Assembly (NCBI GenBank): GCA_035236585.1
Contig: CP141138.1
Span: forward strand, 26,423,437 to 26,487,436
Reading direction: 5' to 3'
DNA from: Warburgia ugandensis
Taxonomy: Eukaryota > Streptophyta > Magnoliopsida > Canellales > Canellaceae
Length of the DNA stretch: 64,000 nucleotides
Shown here piece by piece: positions 11,330 through 24,634 of the stretch; position 1 is the stretch's first letter, and the number at the start of each line of letters is the position of its first letter. Both the position numbers and the translations under genes were made by a program. The notes below the pieces were generated by a model, which searched no databases, was not told the DNA's origin, and saw only the letters and a program-made list of their open reading frames with translations.

Positions 11330-14300
11330 GTAGCTGATAGACATGCTAAAGTTCTTTTTGACTCAGGGTCTACTCATTCGTTTATTTCATATGCATTTAC
11401 ATCATGCCTCGACTTATGCACACACGAGTTAGCATGTATTGATGTCGACATGAGAGGCAATGAAGGCTACAAAGTACATTGAGAGGGTACCAGTGGAGAT
11501 ATCAGGCATTATGATGGATGTTAACCTTATCCTTTTAGATATGGTGGATTATGATATCATCTTGGCAATAGACTGGTTAGCGACATTTTGGGTTACGATA
11601 AATTGCTGTAAGAAGCATATCGAATCTTGTGTACCAGATCGACTAGTGGTCATAGTCCAAGGCAGGAGGAGTGTTAGTGGCCCTTGTGTTATCTCAGTTA
11701 TTAGAGCAGCTCGAAGTTATGCTCGAGGTTGTCGGGTGTTTTTGGATTGCGTCATGATGACTGACAAAGAGCAGCCACGGATTGAGGAGATAGAGGTGGT
11801 GCGAGATTTTGCCGATGTGTTTTCAGACAAGCTGCCAGGACTACCCCCACGCAGGGAGATTGATTTTACCATATATTTAGTGTCAGGCATTGCACCTATT
11901 TCTAAGGCGCCCTACAGGATGGGCCCTGCAGAGTTGAGAGAGCTCAAGGTATAGTTGCAGGAGCTTCTGAATAAGAGCTTCATCAGACTGAGTGGGTCTC
12001 CTTGGGGAGCACCAGTGCTCTTCGTTAAGAAGAAGGATGGGTCTTTGAGGCTATGCATTGACTACCGGTTGCTGAACAGTGTTACTATAAAGAATAAGTA
12101 CCTCTTGCCTCATATTGACGACTTGTTTGATTAGTTGCAGTCGACAAAGGTATTCTTTAAAATTTACCTAAGATCAGGCTACCACCAGTTGAGGATTAGA
12201 GAAGAGGATATTCCTAAGACTATGTTTAGGAGTCGGTATGGCCATTATGAGTTTGTAGTAATGCCCTTTGGTTTGACGAATGCACCTATAGTGTTCATGG
12301 ACTTGATGAACAGAGTATTTTGGGCTTATTTAGATCGGTTCGTGATAATCTTCGTGGATGATATCCTGATATACTCTCCTAGTCATGAGGCCCACTGGGA
12401 GCATCTTCGCACTGTGTTAGACATGCTTCACCGTCATTGCTTATATACGAAGCTTAGTAAGTTTGACTTTTGGTTAGGATAGCTGCAGTTTTTGGGACAT
12501 GTGGTATCCAAGGATGGTGTGGTCGCGGACTCGGCCAAGGTGGAGGTAGTTATGCATTGGGAGAGGCCTATGACCATGATAGAGCTTCGTAGTTTTCTCG
12601 GTTTGGCTGGTTATTACCGATGATTCATTGAAGGGTTCTCGAGGATCGCCTTGCCTTTGACCACCTTGACTAGGAAGGATACCAGGTTTGTTTGGATTGA
12701 TGCTTATGAGGAGAGCTTTCAGGAGCTCAAGAGGAGGTTGACTACCTGACCAGTACTGGCCTTACCTTGAGGGTCAGGCTATGTGGTGTTCTGCGATGCA
12801 TCAGGCAGAGATTTAAGAGTAGTGTTAATGCAGCATGAGAGGGTCATTGCCTATGCGGCGAGATAGTTGAAGACGCATGAGGTAAACTACCCAACTCATG
12901 ATTTAGAGTTGGTAACAGTGGTGTTCGCGTTGAAGTCCTAGAGACACTATTTATATGGTGAGAAATTTGAGGTATACAATGACCATAAAAGCCTTAAGTA
13001 TTTCTTTATACAAAGCGATCTAAACATGAGGTAGCGGAGATGGATAGAGTACCTCAAAGACTTTGACTTTACCATACAATACCACCCATGGAAAGCCAAC
13101 GTTGTGCCTGATGACTTGAGCAAAAAGTCGAGGGTGATGATCCCTAACCTCTTGACTCGATCTAGGTTCCTTGACAGGATTCTTCGGGCACAGATTAGTG
13201 ATGCTGAGATACGGGACATGGTCGATAAGGCTGATTTTTCCAAAGGGACAGATGGGGGTGTCAGATATAGGGGTAAATTAGTGGTGCCTGCAGATGATTA
13301 GTTGAGGCACGACTTGCTCAAGGAGGTGCACTAGTCCCCATATTCTATTCATCCCAAAGGTACGAAGATGTATCAGGACCTTAGACGACACTTTTGGTAG
13401 AATGGGATGAAGAGGGATATTGGTGAGTGCGTGGCAAGATGTTTGACTTGTCCACAAGTCAAGGCAGAGCATCAGCGACCAGCAGGGTTATTATAGACAT
13501 TACACCTTCCAGAGTAGAAGTGGGACCACCTCACTATGGATTTTATAGTGGGCTTGCCGAGGACTGTTAGTGGACATGATATGATGTGGGTTGTAGTTGA
13601 CAAACTGACAAAGTCTGCCCATTTTCTCCCCATCAGATAGACACAGACTGTGGACAGCTTGGCTAAGCTGTATGTTAGGGAGATCGTGAGCTTGCATGAG
13701 TACCATTGATGATTATTTCATATCGAGACACACGGTTCACCTTGAAGTATTGACAGAGTGTATAGGAGGCTCTAGGGTCGACATTGAGATTCAGTGCGGC
13801 CTTCCACCCCTAGATGGATGGCTAGTCTAAGAGGACCATTCGAACTATTGAGGACATGTTGAGGGCTTGTGTCATGGATTGGAAGGGCAGCTAAGATGAG
13901 CATTTACCACTAGTGGAGTTGCGTATAATAACAGCTACCATGCGAGTATCAGCATGGCGCCTTATGAGGCACTTTATGGCAGACCATGTCGATCTCCTTT
14001 GTGTTGGAGTAACATGGGAGAGAGACAGATCGTGAGGTCAGAGTTGATTGAGCAATGTGCAAAGAAAGTCTAACTCATTCGAAAATGATTACTTGTAGCT
14101 CACAATCGCTAAAAGCGCTATGCTGATAGGAGACAGAAGGACTTGGAGTTCAAGGTGGGAGAGCATGTATTTTTGCGAGTTTCCCCTATGAAGGGCATGA
14201 TGAGATTTGGTGTCAGGGGAAACTCAATCCCAGATATATTGGTCCTTTTGAAATCTTACGCAGAGTTGGACCAGTAGCTTATCAGTTGGGCTTACCCCCG

Positions 14301-14573
14301 CATTTGGCTGAAGTAAATGATGTCTTTCATATTTCCATGCTAAGGAAGTACGTGCAAGATCCATTCCACGTACTCAAACAGATTCCCAGAGAGATACAAC
14401 CTAACATGACATTTGAGGAGCGCCCTATACGGATCTTGAATAGCAAGATCCATGAGTTGAGAAATAAGACCATTCCTTTGGTCAAAGTTCTTTGGCAACA
14501 TCACTCGGTGTAAGAGGCTACGTGGGAGATGGAGGACGAGATAAGGCATAAACACCTAGAGCTCTTCCCTTAG
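11330..14573 (+). pseudogene. Tekay-like pol remnant: protease, RT, RNase H, integrase, chromodomain
   Basis: Domains in order: aspartic protease motif LFDSGSTHSFIS (about 11350-11388); RT from about 11940, with FVDDILIYS intact at 12351-12377; RNase H about 12790-13110; integrase zinc region (GECVARCLTCPQVK) about 13370-13480 and catalytic core from about 13530, which becomes frameshifted; and a C-terminal region with RNKTIPLVKVLW and EATWEMEDEIR, ending at TAG 14571-14573. Numerous in-frame TAG/TGA codons and at least a few frameshifts make it non-coding. The integrase core after about 13700 is the most damaged part. Confidence 0.88.
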
Positions 14574-14616
14574 AGGTATGCACATATTTAAATTTCGAGG
14601 ACGAAATTTTTTTTAT

Positions 14617-14629
14617 AAGGGGGAGAGGA
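14617..14629 (+). other. Polypurine tract of the Tekay-like element
   Basis: AAGGGGGAGAGGA directly abuts the start of the 3' LTR, as expected for the plus-strand primer of reverse transcription. Confidence 0.85.
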
Positions 14630-17477
14630 TGTAATAACCAAAATAAATAAATAATAAGAGAGGGTAAAATGGTAAATACATGTGGGCCTACAGGGTGTGG
14701 GACCCACTATGAGGCTATAAAAGCTTGCCTTATTTTTTTATACGGCCAAACTATTCCTCTTGGTTTTCGTGTTGATGATGCTGGTAACAATGTGAAACTC
14801 CTCTCTCAGGCACATGCAGTGAAGGGAAGACTAATTCTGGCCGATCTGATCACGGTAGGGCACCCTCTATGATTTTCCTTTTCTTTTCTTAAAGTTTTCA
14901 TCGTTTTAACGCCGAAAAACAGTGTGGATTGTCATTTTCTGGTGAAATAGTAGGCATTATTATTCTTTTCAAAGTAAACCAATGAAACGATATCAGATAA
15001 TGATCTGAACTGTTCATCTTGTGTATGGTAACATGAAGAACAAACCCATGAATATTCATGGTGATCGGACGACTAGGGATGCCGAAAACCTGAGAAAACA
15101 GTAAGAGGAAAACTTTTAGAAAAGTGATAAAAATCATGTAAAAACACAGGATAACGATAAAAATGGTTGAAAAGGTGCTTAAAAATGGGATCTATGCAAA
15201 AAACTAAGTGAAATGGTGCAAAAATGGCACCTTTTAAACACTTGAGCGTTGCCAACGGTAGCCGGAGTCCGGCTGACGTCCCCAGCGACGGTGGCTAGTT
15301 GGCCGTTGTCCTCGACGACGGCACCCAGTGGCAACTGTTAGCCGACGCAGATAAGACACCTGCAGTGCACCCGTGCAGCGACACGCAGTGCGTGCCACGC
15401 ATGCTCATGTAGATGCCACGCGCACGCAAGCGGTAATGTAAGCGCGTAGCGTGCAGGTAGGTAGCGTATGTGCATGCCAGCGATGCACGCGCATGTGCGC
15501 TAGCATTCGTGCGCTTGCGCCAGTGTCCCACGTAGTCACACGTACATGCGCATGTGCAAGCGGCAAGAGCGAGAGGCACATGCGGTGCGAGTTTTTTTTC
15601 CTGGATTTTGGGGTTCTCTGACCCGTCCATTTACAAAATTTTGATTTTTAAGAGCTACAAAGGTCCAAATCACTATCTGAAAGAGGTGTTGCAATCATAT
15701 CGATGATGCAGACCTAGATTTAACTTAAAAATCTAGATCTAAATTCTTTTTTTAGGATTAAACCACTGAATATCATGAGATAATCTAAATTAGGCTAATC
15801 AAGAGATGATCAAGCCTTAGATCTTGATGGTATACATTAAATGTGAGATGATATAGGGGAATAGAAGGATATACATCGTTGAATTGCCAAGTGATAGAGG
15901 ATTTATAATGTGACAGGTACGTTAGAGTGCGCGACATGACACTTCCACGTGCCTGATTAGAGTACCGCAATTATCGAGGTAGGTGATTTCATTTAATTAC
16001 TTCGTGATTTCAGTAACCATGATTGGATCTCTAAAGTTTTTGAGGCATGTGTTTTATGTCTTCTCGTGGCACATAAATAGATCCCGACTTTTGTGTTATA
16101 GCATGACATTTCATTTTGTTAATAATTATGTTTACATGTGATGCACTATATTATCATGGGCTTTGATCATATTTATTGGGATTATTTATAGAGCCTTTAC
16201 ATGATTTATATCTTGTCAATGATTTATAACGAGTGCTTCCACCCAGTGGGTACTATGCTAGGAGGGTTGTATGGTTGGCCACCCACCCTCTGACATTGTG
16301 ATGATGATGATCAGACACCGCCCTTGAGTGATGCATAGCCAGTTATGTAGGTAGCAGTATCATGGGTAGTCCCCCCTACAAGTCCGTTCCTTCCCATGAG
16401 AATGAAGAAAGTCTCCCGTTGGGTGTTTACAGGGAGCGGCAGTGGTTCAGATCCTAATGGGGTTGTCATTGCAACATAGTAGCCCGTATAGTTGTTTTGC
16501 ATGTTCATATGGATTTATATGTGGGGTGAACTAGGGCAAGCCGGGCCTAAGCCGTGAGGGACTCCGGGGGCTAATGCGGGCTGCACAGGAGGGACCCAGA
16601 GTTAATATGGGTACACATCACCAGTGATTGAGTATCTTGGGACATTTTTTGTATTGTTTTTATACAGTGTCTTGTTTATCATGATTGCATGCATACTATC
16701 CTGTGGACATAGACTCGTATTGTTTTGATGTACGTACCTTTGTATTTTGATCATGCCTTGCATGCCATCCTAATTTAACTTGATACCTATTTTGTGAAGG
16801 TTTATAATTATGAGCCTTTGATTATTTGACATGTCTTATATATGTTTCCTTCATGAGAATCATATTGTAAATTTTGTTAAACTTTATTTGAGTGTAATCA
16901 CCTACACAAGCATAGCTTGCTGAGGCATTGCTTTGTTTTGCAATGCCTCAGATTTGGAATGTGATAACCGAAAAGGAAAGCGGCGGAGTAGCGGTGATTT
17001 GGAAGAAGACTTGAAGACCATCCATTTTATTTCCATATTCGGACATAGATTAGAGTATGTCTTTTAGACTGGTATTACACTTTTGAGATTTTACTTCGAG
17101 GTATATATATTTGGATAGATTGGACCCATATTATGGTATAGAGAATTCTTAAATCTTAAATGTAAATATTGTAGTGATCATGGATGGAACCTTGTGACTT
17201 TTGACTTGATTTATTATTATCTTTAATTAGCTTGTGTATTTCTTGTGGTTTTAAATCGAGCATGCTCAGAGTATCGAAGTTTTTAATATTATTTATGATT
17301 ACAGTTTTTGAATGTGGTTGACCCCGCGGTTTTTGCTTTCAGTCAATTCTTTTAAAGTTGTGCTAAAATTTTTATACTTTAAATTTTCATTTTCAGGGAT
17401 CTTGTTTATTTTTCTTAAAACATATCATTATTTTCACTATTATGGGAAAAAGGTTTGGAAAAACCCGGGGTGTCACA
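14630..17477 (+). repeat. 3' LTR of the Tekay-like element
   Basis: An uninterrupted 2848-bp LTR from TGTAATAACC to GTGTCACA, preceded by a polypurine tract and followed by the target duplicate ATATA. It contains TATAAAA at 14716 and a 30-nt hairpin at 16921-16950 shared with another LTR family in this window. Confidence 0.92.
14716..14722 (+). promoter_or_regulatory. TATA box of the 3' LTR
   Basis: TATAAAA in the same context as in the 5' LTR (GAGGCTATAAAAGC). It could fire outward into the flanking sequence if the LTR were active. Confidence 0.6.
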
Positions 17478-17482
17478 ATATA

Positions 17483-20110
17483 GCTCATTTACAAAGTTTA
17501 CAGAGTAATACTCTAACAACCATGTAGATCAACATCACCGCCTTTGTCATGTGCTAGAGGTCACTACTTTATTCACCCTCGATCTGCTCACCCTTTTTGT
17601 TATCTTTCTCTATATCTAAGGTATTGCAAATATATTAATGCCTCAGCAAGCTATCGCTTGTGTAGGTTCATTGATATTTAATATTAACTTAAAAATAAAT
17701 GCATGTGATGATCATGTGCTAGAGGTCACTACTCTACTCACCCTCGATCTGCTCACCCTTTTTGTTATCTTTCTCTATATCTAAAGTATTGTAAATACAT
17801 TAATGCCTCAACAAGCTATCGCTTGTGTAGGTTCATTGATATTTAATATTAACTTAAAAATAAATGCATGTGATGATGAACAACATAACCAAGTCTCCAG
17901 GATGTAATAAATAACTTTCATGCGTAAGCAGTCTAACACAATTTCCAGTAACATGAATAAGTTACAATCAAATAAATCATGGAAAGCACATGGTAATAAT
18001 CAATATGACATAGTAATATAAGCATCAAGTATCATAATTATGACAATGCAAAGTAGATAAAAACTCAGGAACATCTCAAATAAATATGCATGTTATTAGT
18101 GAGAGGCACCCTAACACGTGGGTCCCATGAGTGTACCACACACTCATATGTTAGGTCATGAGTACTCATACCATTGCTCTAGGCAATGTCACACCATGGA
18201 TACAAAGGGACATATCAATCTTGATGCGCTCGTAGTGCAGCATGAAAACACAAACAACTATATAGACCGCCATGCTACAATGATAACTAACTCACACGTC
18301 TACCAACTACTGCTTTCCATCGACACTAAAATAGGATACTAAGTGTCCATCCCACGTGGGTAAGGATCGGAATTGTAGTATGGGCTACTCATGATACCAC
18401 TCTTTATGATGTTTGCCCACTTATGGGATGGGTGTCTATAATCTCACAAAGTTAGAGGACAGGTGACTGGTCCTAAATCTCTCATAGCATAGTGTTCATC
18501 AAGTAGAAACACCTATCAAAATTTGTAAAATCTTAAAAATTGTATAATATCTTGAAATCAAGAGATGAAGAGAAAATATCTAAAGCGTGAACATAGATAA
18601 GCATAAGAGATAAAACAAATTATCAAGTTGTCTCAATATACAATAAAGATCGCATCCGTGAAAATATGAAAATCAAGGTGATCATGTATATATGAAGCGT
18701 GAACATGCTAGATAATAATCTAAATAAGATCATAGTGCAATAATAAGTATGCATTATAATCACTAATAAATATGGAACTAGTATGATCATAACCCATGAT
18801 TTTTATAGAAAACATGTAAATATTAATGTCATCACCTCCCTAAATGAGGGCAAAATCCTCTAGAATGTGCAACCTTTCTAATTTGTAAAGTATGATGCAC
18901 TTGTTACGTCACACATGCTATACATCCTCACTTACTACTCTATGTTTATCATTCCTGGCCTATATGACTTTAGATCATCCTTAATCTAAGTGATTTGGGT
19001 TTCATTTAATACAAATAATAAACCTAATCTCTTTATCTTTTTCCTGATCATCGATCTTGGACATTGATCACTGATCGATGGTCTAGATTGCTTGGTTTTT
19101 CTCTATCCACATTGATCTGTGTCTTGCAACTAGCCCTTCTCCCATTTCAATATTTAATCCATAGATCAGATCTTAATTGGTCTGATTGATGGTTTTATCA
19201 CTTTCAAGGTCTAATATTACAATGTTCGATGTTGTTAGGATGATCTAACCACTAGATCTGTTCAATAATCTATTTTAAACTTTAACTTAACTTGATAACA
19301 TATATTTTCTAGTTTTCCTATGGTCCATTTGTCTCTTACTAGCTCTTGTTCAAATCTAACAGTCAAATCCTATTTTGATCGGTCATATCCATGTCTCTTG
19401 ACCACTCTGGGATTGAATTTACTTAATTCAAGATCTTTGGGATGATCCAACTATTGGTTTAATTTACCTATTGTACTAGATCTCCTAATTGAATAATTTT
19501 TAGGGTCTAATCATTTTTAATCCAATAGATCTAAGCCATTCCATGATTTTCAACCTTTTTTATTTATTTATTTATTTATTTATCAATTCAAGATGTTCTT
19601 TGATGTGTAATTTTATTGCACAATTAGGTCCGTATCATCGAGATAATTCCATCAGATGTCTCGCATCAAAAATTGGGTTTGTATAGCCTTTTATTGAAGT
19701 TTTTGTATTGTAGATTCATTTTATTGATTCAGATTAAAATTTGCATAAGAACATGTCCAAAACAATGACCAATACGCACCTAATCTATCATCCACTGTTC
19801 GAGTGAGTGAGAGAGCAACAAGCACGCTTGTTCCAATTGCTCATCCGCCCTTTGTGTCTTGGTCATGAGGTCCAACTAGCAAATGCCAATTGCCATCATT
19901 GAAGAAGGTGGTTAGATTCTAGCCAACTCTGGCAACCTACCATATTCATTTTTTGAGATTTTTATACCAAAATGTTTGAAATTTCATGAATTTAAGCTTC
20001 CATTATTTTGCATCTAAGATTTCCACCAAAAATCAAGTTTTTGGTCCGATTTTCACACATTTTAAAAATCATTGATGTTACTATTTTTCCTAGTTTCCAA
20101 TGCCTTTAAC
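17483..20110 (-). repeat. Continuation of the old antisense Tekay-type LTR
   Basis: Several landmarks of the other LTRs occur here in reverse orientation and in order: AATGCCTCAGCAAGC followed by GCTTGTGTAGG (17663 and again near 17802), GGCTACTCATGATACCACT (about 18384), and TAGGTCCGTATCATCGAGAT (about 19626), which matches the TAGGTCTGCATCATCG complement of the Tekay LTR. No coding sequence is visible. The right limit is uncertain. Confidence 0.6.
17547..17876. repeat. 165-bp direct tandem duplication
   Basis: Two nearly identical 165-bp units start with TCATGTGCTAGAGG at 17547 and 17712. They lie within the old antisense LTR. Confidence 0.9.
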
Positions 20111-20293
20111 TGCATGATCGTCAATGAACCAAAAGGGTTTTTATTCTCTTTCTGTGTGGAACACTATAAATGGTTAGGATCATTGATACCATGTAATTTC
20201 GTTGACTGTGTTTTCATAGTCACGTTCCTCACTGTCTTTGTCTCCAGAAAATGATGACAGCAACTTGGAACGATGACGGCAAAGAACAACAAG

Positions 20294-20295
<2 letters not shown>

Positions 20296-20370
<75 letters not shown>
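20296..20370. repeat. (GA)n microsatellite, about 75 bp
   Basis: Uninterrupted GA dinucleotides. Confidence 0.97.
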
Positions 20371-20371
<1 letters not shown>

Positions 20372-23300
20372 CTTACTGACGTGCTCTTTTGACGTCCCCC
20401 TCATCACATGTGTCGGTCATCAATGGGAAAAGGACGGTGAGGTTGCTGGCAAATGGGTGTTGGCAGCTGTCAGGTTCTGGTTGGCTCGCATGAGGCTCAG
20501 GCTCTCAATTGTGGTGTGGCCCGAGACTTAGAATAGACTGGTTGACACTAATCGATGGCGAGAGAGAGGGGGGACAATAAATGTAGGAAAAATCACATTT
20601 AAAGTTGATTTTGACTTTTTTGTATAATGATTGCTTACAATTTAATGAGGTAACCGTTACATTTCATTTCATGCAATTTTAAACCTAGCATTATGGTTGC
20701 TTACCTACTCCCTGATTACATGACAAATTTTAGCATTCTTAGTGTTGTTGGATTTTATTTTTCAAGTAAATTCTAAATATTAATGTTGTAGCCCCTAATT
20801 TGGCCTCTATAAGAATTTAGTCCCTCAGAACTTAGTTCCTTATTTAGTGAAATCCTTGATTAATATTATAGAAAATGAAGTGTTACAAACTTAAGGGTAC
20901 TACACTTGATGCTTCCTATACTCCTAACCATCCAGTGTGAATGTGCTCTCTCTATATGCATACACGCTCTCGAGTATGAGAAAAAGTCTCAAGCATATTT
21001 CTCATGAGTAGTGAAACTTTGCTCTATATATTTAATCCATTCACATGTTTAAAATGACTTAGATAGGTTGAATATCAAATTTCAAGTTCATTGGGTGCTT
21101 CCACCTATGCTTTCATGAGCTAAAAATAGTGATAATCTATTTTATTAAAAAATTTAAAGGCCCAAAACAAGTAGTTAGGGTCATTCAAATGCATTGATTT
21201 CCATTGCCCTATATACTTTTAGTATGGAGAACATAATGAATGACTCATATCTAAAAGAAATCTATCATGTATGAAAAAGAGAGGGCATAGATTTCTTCTT
21301 TGGCTCAAAAGCATATAAGCCAACATGAAGTCATAAGTCAAAGGCTAAATTGAGATTAGAGAAAGAAGAAACAAATAAAAAGAATGAATTAATGAAATGA
21401 AGATGAAAGAAGAATAAAGAAGGTCACCATTGAAGGACTGGGACTAAAAAAATATGTAACAATCCTCCATTTTGAGTTATTTCTAGTCTAATTATATTAT
21501 ATTTATTTTAGATAAAAAAAATTAGGAAACTAATTCCCTGAAAAATTAAATATTAAGGATGTGACTCCTTTAAAAACTCAAAATTTGGACTTAAGACTAT
21601 TAGAAATGGAATGTACGCATCGAGATGATTTCAATGATACTAATTTTGCATGAAACAGAGATCAAGGTGGAAAGACCCAAAAAATTTATTAATTTAAGAG
21701 GGGGCCAAAATTGATAATTACACCCCACATGCGTTTGGTACGACCCTGCTGAAGGATGCACCATGTGGAGGGGACTTAACTCATGGCGAGTCAACACACC
21801 ACATGTTGCTCGGCTTTCCCATGTCAGGCGATGACCTAAAACGAGGAAAAACAAGGGACATCGGAGATAATGGCAAACCCTAGCATTCACTCAATCCCCT
21901 TGTTCGGATCTCCTCATAGGTGATCTCCCCTCCTTTCACCGATGAAGCACACAGCCCACATCTCTAGCCTCTCTTCTCCTCCTTCTCAGGCGCAAGCACA
22001 AAAAAACCCAAAGCAAAGAACCTTACTAGGGCTTGGCATGATATGAATCCTCTTGAAAGAGAGGGGTGCCTTCGGGAACGTAGACACAGGTGGTGCATGG
22101 TTGTAGTTAGCTCGTGCCTTAAGGTGTTGGGTTAAGTCCTGCAATGAGCCAATCCTCGTGTTTAGTTGCCACAATTGAGTTTGGAACCCTGAATAGACTG
22201 CTAGTGATAAGTCGGAGGAAGGTGAGGATGGCATCAAGGACGCACAACAATCAAATTTTGGTTTTTCCCCAATCGTTGCCTAGTTTCTTTGCAATAACCT
22301 AGAAACCCCCTCTGTATGATCTCCCTATTCCCTGGCTGCTCCTTTGCCTGAATCTCCCATTGCGGCAACATGCAGAGAACCCTGATCACCACCTCCTCCA
22401 GTGTGCACTTGTTTCCCACTCTTTCTAGTGCAGCACTCCACCTGTAATGGACCCAACAGAAACCCTTTTCCCCCTCTTTCATCGATGCAACCTAGTCTCC
22501 TGCCAAAGAAAGCTAGCTACGCAGAACTCTTCCTCTTCTATCTTCACTCTTGGTTCTACCTCCTCTCTATTGGGTTGCAGTGGTGAACAACCCAACGGCA
22601 GTTGGCCACCATCCCCTCAACCCCCTCCTGCTTCCCTTACCTTTGGTGAGTTAGGGCAGGCCGATTCGTGGAGTCAACTCGCTCCTGACTCATTTTGGGG
22701 AGTTGAGTTGACACAATGGGCCCCACCTATTGCAAGCCTATACACATGTTTACATACACAAAAGTAAAGCAATCCAAGTTAATTATCTAAAATCTTATAT
22801 ATAAAATACCTTTCAGACTTATATCTTGAGGTTTGGTATGCTTAGTCATGAATAACTTTGATCAAGATGATCAAGATAGGTTCCCTATTTTATTAAAAGA
22901 TTTACCTATCTTTTACAATTCCTAGGAAGCTATCAATATAAGAGGGAACATGAATTTTGCCTTCTAGTATGCAGCATTTAGGACTAATCAATGGTTTCAT
23001 TTCATTTCATTCCTTTCCCACTCCACTCCACTCCACTCGACTCGACTCCACTCCACCTCTACCCATTCTCCTTTTTCTTTTTTTTTTCTATCCATTTGTG
23101 TTTATTGGGTGCACCAACAAATTGAAGAGCATGGAAGAAGTCCATCCCTTATTGTCATGCATGCTCCAAATGGCTTAGATAGGTTGGACGAATTTTACTC
23201 ATGTTGGATGCTTTAAGCCTATGTTTGTCTACATAAAATGCAACAATTGATTCTTATTATTTTCTCCAAATATCCAAAACAGAGTTGCTAGGTTCATCAA

Positions 23301-24343
23301 AATGCAACAATTTTTTGTGGGTAGCTACTTTTGGCACTACAAACATGACGAATGGCTTAGATCTACAAAAAAAGTTTCTCTATGCATGAAAAAAGGGCAA
23401 GAACTCATATCATACTCATAAACAGGGCATGCACTCCTTCCACACTCTTGAGGTGGACTCTTATTTGTTCAGTTGAGTAACTATTGTTATTTTCCTATTG
23501 AGTATAGAATTTCTACCTAGAACAGTCAAGCAATTACCTAGTTTATGTTACATCTTCTATTGAGATGGTGTGGAGTCTAAAAATGTATAGTCTCATCTAA
23601 GTTTCATATAGACTTAGTGAGTTTTGAAACTAGAGAGGCCAACCTCATACCTACTCCTTATTGTGCTAGGGTATGAGTTGCTTTCAGTCACCACAAGGCT
23701 AGATGGTCTTTTGACATATAATCCTTTGTTATTTGCTTTGAAGGTTATAGGTGAATGAATGATTTTTGAAGATAAACCCAAAAAATAAACAATTGGTCAT
23801 AGACAACTTAACATCTCCTCTAGAATATGCTTGTCACACATTTTAGTTGCCACTTTTCCGTTTGGTAGGGGATTTGATGAGAGTGTGTAGTTCACTTTAT
23901 AACTCTTTGTTTGTACCACAAGAAAGAAAGAAATAGTGGGCTTTGTGATACACATGCCCTTTCCCTTTCCTCATGGGCACCTCACTAAATGGTATGGATA
24001 GCTATAATTCTAATTGAGCTATATTTTCAAAGATTCAAATCATTAACAATATTGCCCTGATTTAATAGCTCATACTCTAAAATTCTCATCCATTGCATGA
24101 TCCTAGCAGCTACTTTAGTTATAAAACAGATGGTGAAACTTTTTAGAGTCTAATAGCTGAAAATTTGTAGCATGTCCATATAATTCAAGGGCAACATAGA
24201 GTTATATCCATCCGTGTCATTGATTGATGGGCTTGCGAGCACAAAGAAGGGCCATGTATCACTATCCAGCTATGGTGGAGGCTACTTTGGGCTCTTCAAA
24301 GGAAAAACAAAATTTTGTTGAGGATATTATATAGCCAACCTAA

Positions 24344-24346
<3 letters not shown>
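20371..24346. other. Intergenic stretch, no gene recognised
   Basis: No ORF here resembles a known protein. The 21700-22750 part is GC-richer with a few 60-106 codon ORFs on both strands, but none shows a domain or splice-supported continuation. The only structure seen is the CCACT pentamer repeat. Confidence 0.5.
23019..23060. repeat. CCACT/CGACT pentamer repeat
   Basis: Tandem CCACT units with CGACT variants, followed by a T-rich run. Confidence 0.8.

Positions 24347-24387
<41 letters not shown>
24347..24387. repeat. (GA)n microsatellite
   Basis: GA run directly abutting the MITE-like element at 24388. Confidence 0.95.
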
Positions 24388-24391
<4 letters not shown>

Positions 24392-24634
24392 ATTTCTATA
24401 ATGCAAAACATTGCATTAGGAGAATTTCTATGATGCCATCTATTTTACAACGAAAAAGCTCCAGTAAAGAGGTCATATAGGCATCCAAGAGGATATTCGA
24501 TACCATATCTTATTCGGGATAGGTTGAATCATTTGAACAGTTTCGATCACTAAAAAAAAACATAAAAAGTGGGCCCAAGATACATATTTTTTCGATGCAA
24601 AACAATGCACCATTTTGCATCATAGATATTCTTC
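24388..24634. mobile_element. MITE-like element beside a (GA)n tract
   Basis: GAGAATTTCTATAATGCAAA at the left is mirrored by the complement of the right end, GAAGAATATCTATGATGCAA. It is about 247 bp and non-coding. Confidence 0.6.

Larger units (their letters stand above)
4113..17477 (+). mobile_element. Tekay/Del-like Ty3/Gypsy chromovirus, complete outline, non-functional
   Basis: Full-length LTR retrotransposon. It is flanked by a perfect 5-bp target duplication ATATA (4108-4112 and 17478-17482). LTRs start TGTAATAAC and end GTGTCACA. A tRNA-Met-type primer site follows the 5' LTR and a polypurine tract precedes the 3' LTR. Internal order is gag, protease, RT, RNase H, integrase and a C-terminal chromodomain-like region (RNKTIPLVKVLW), as in the Tekay/Del clade, which also has very long LTRs. 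Reading frames are broken by many stops and several frameshifts. The 5' LTR carries a later solo-LTR insertion, which explains why it is about 3 kb longer than the 3' LTR. Confidence 0.9.

Noticed and set aside
20180..20407. ORF with a long Ser-Leu repeat
   Set aside because: Translation of the (GA)n microsatellite. The same applies to similar ORFs at 458-850, 46437-46710, 57646-57933 and 63498-63794.
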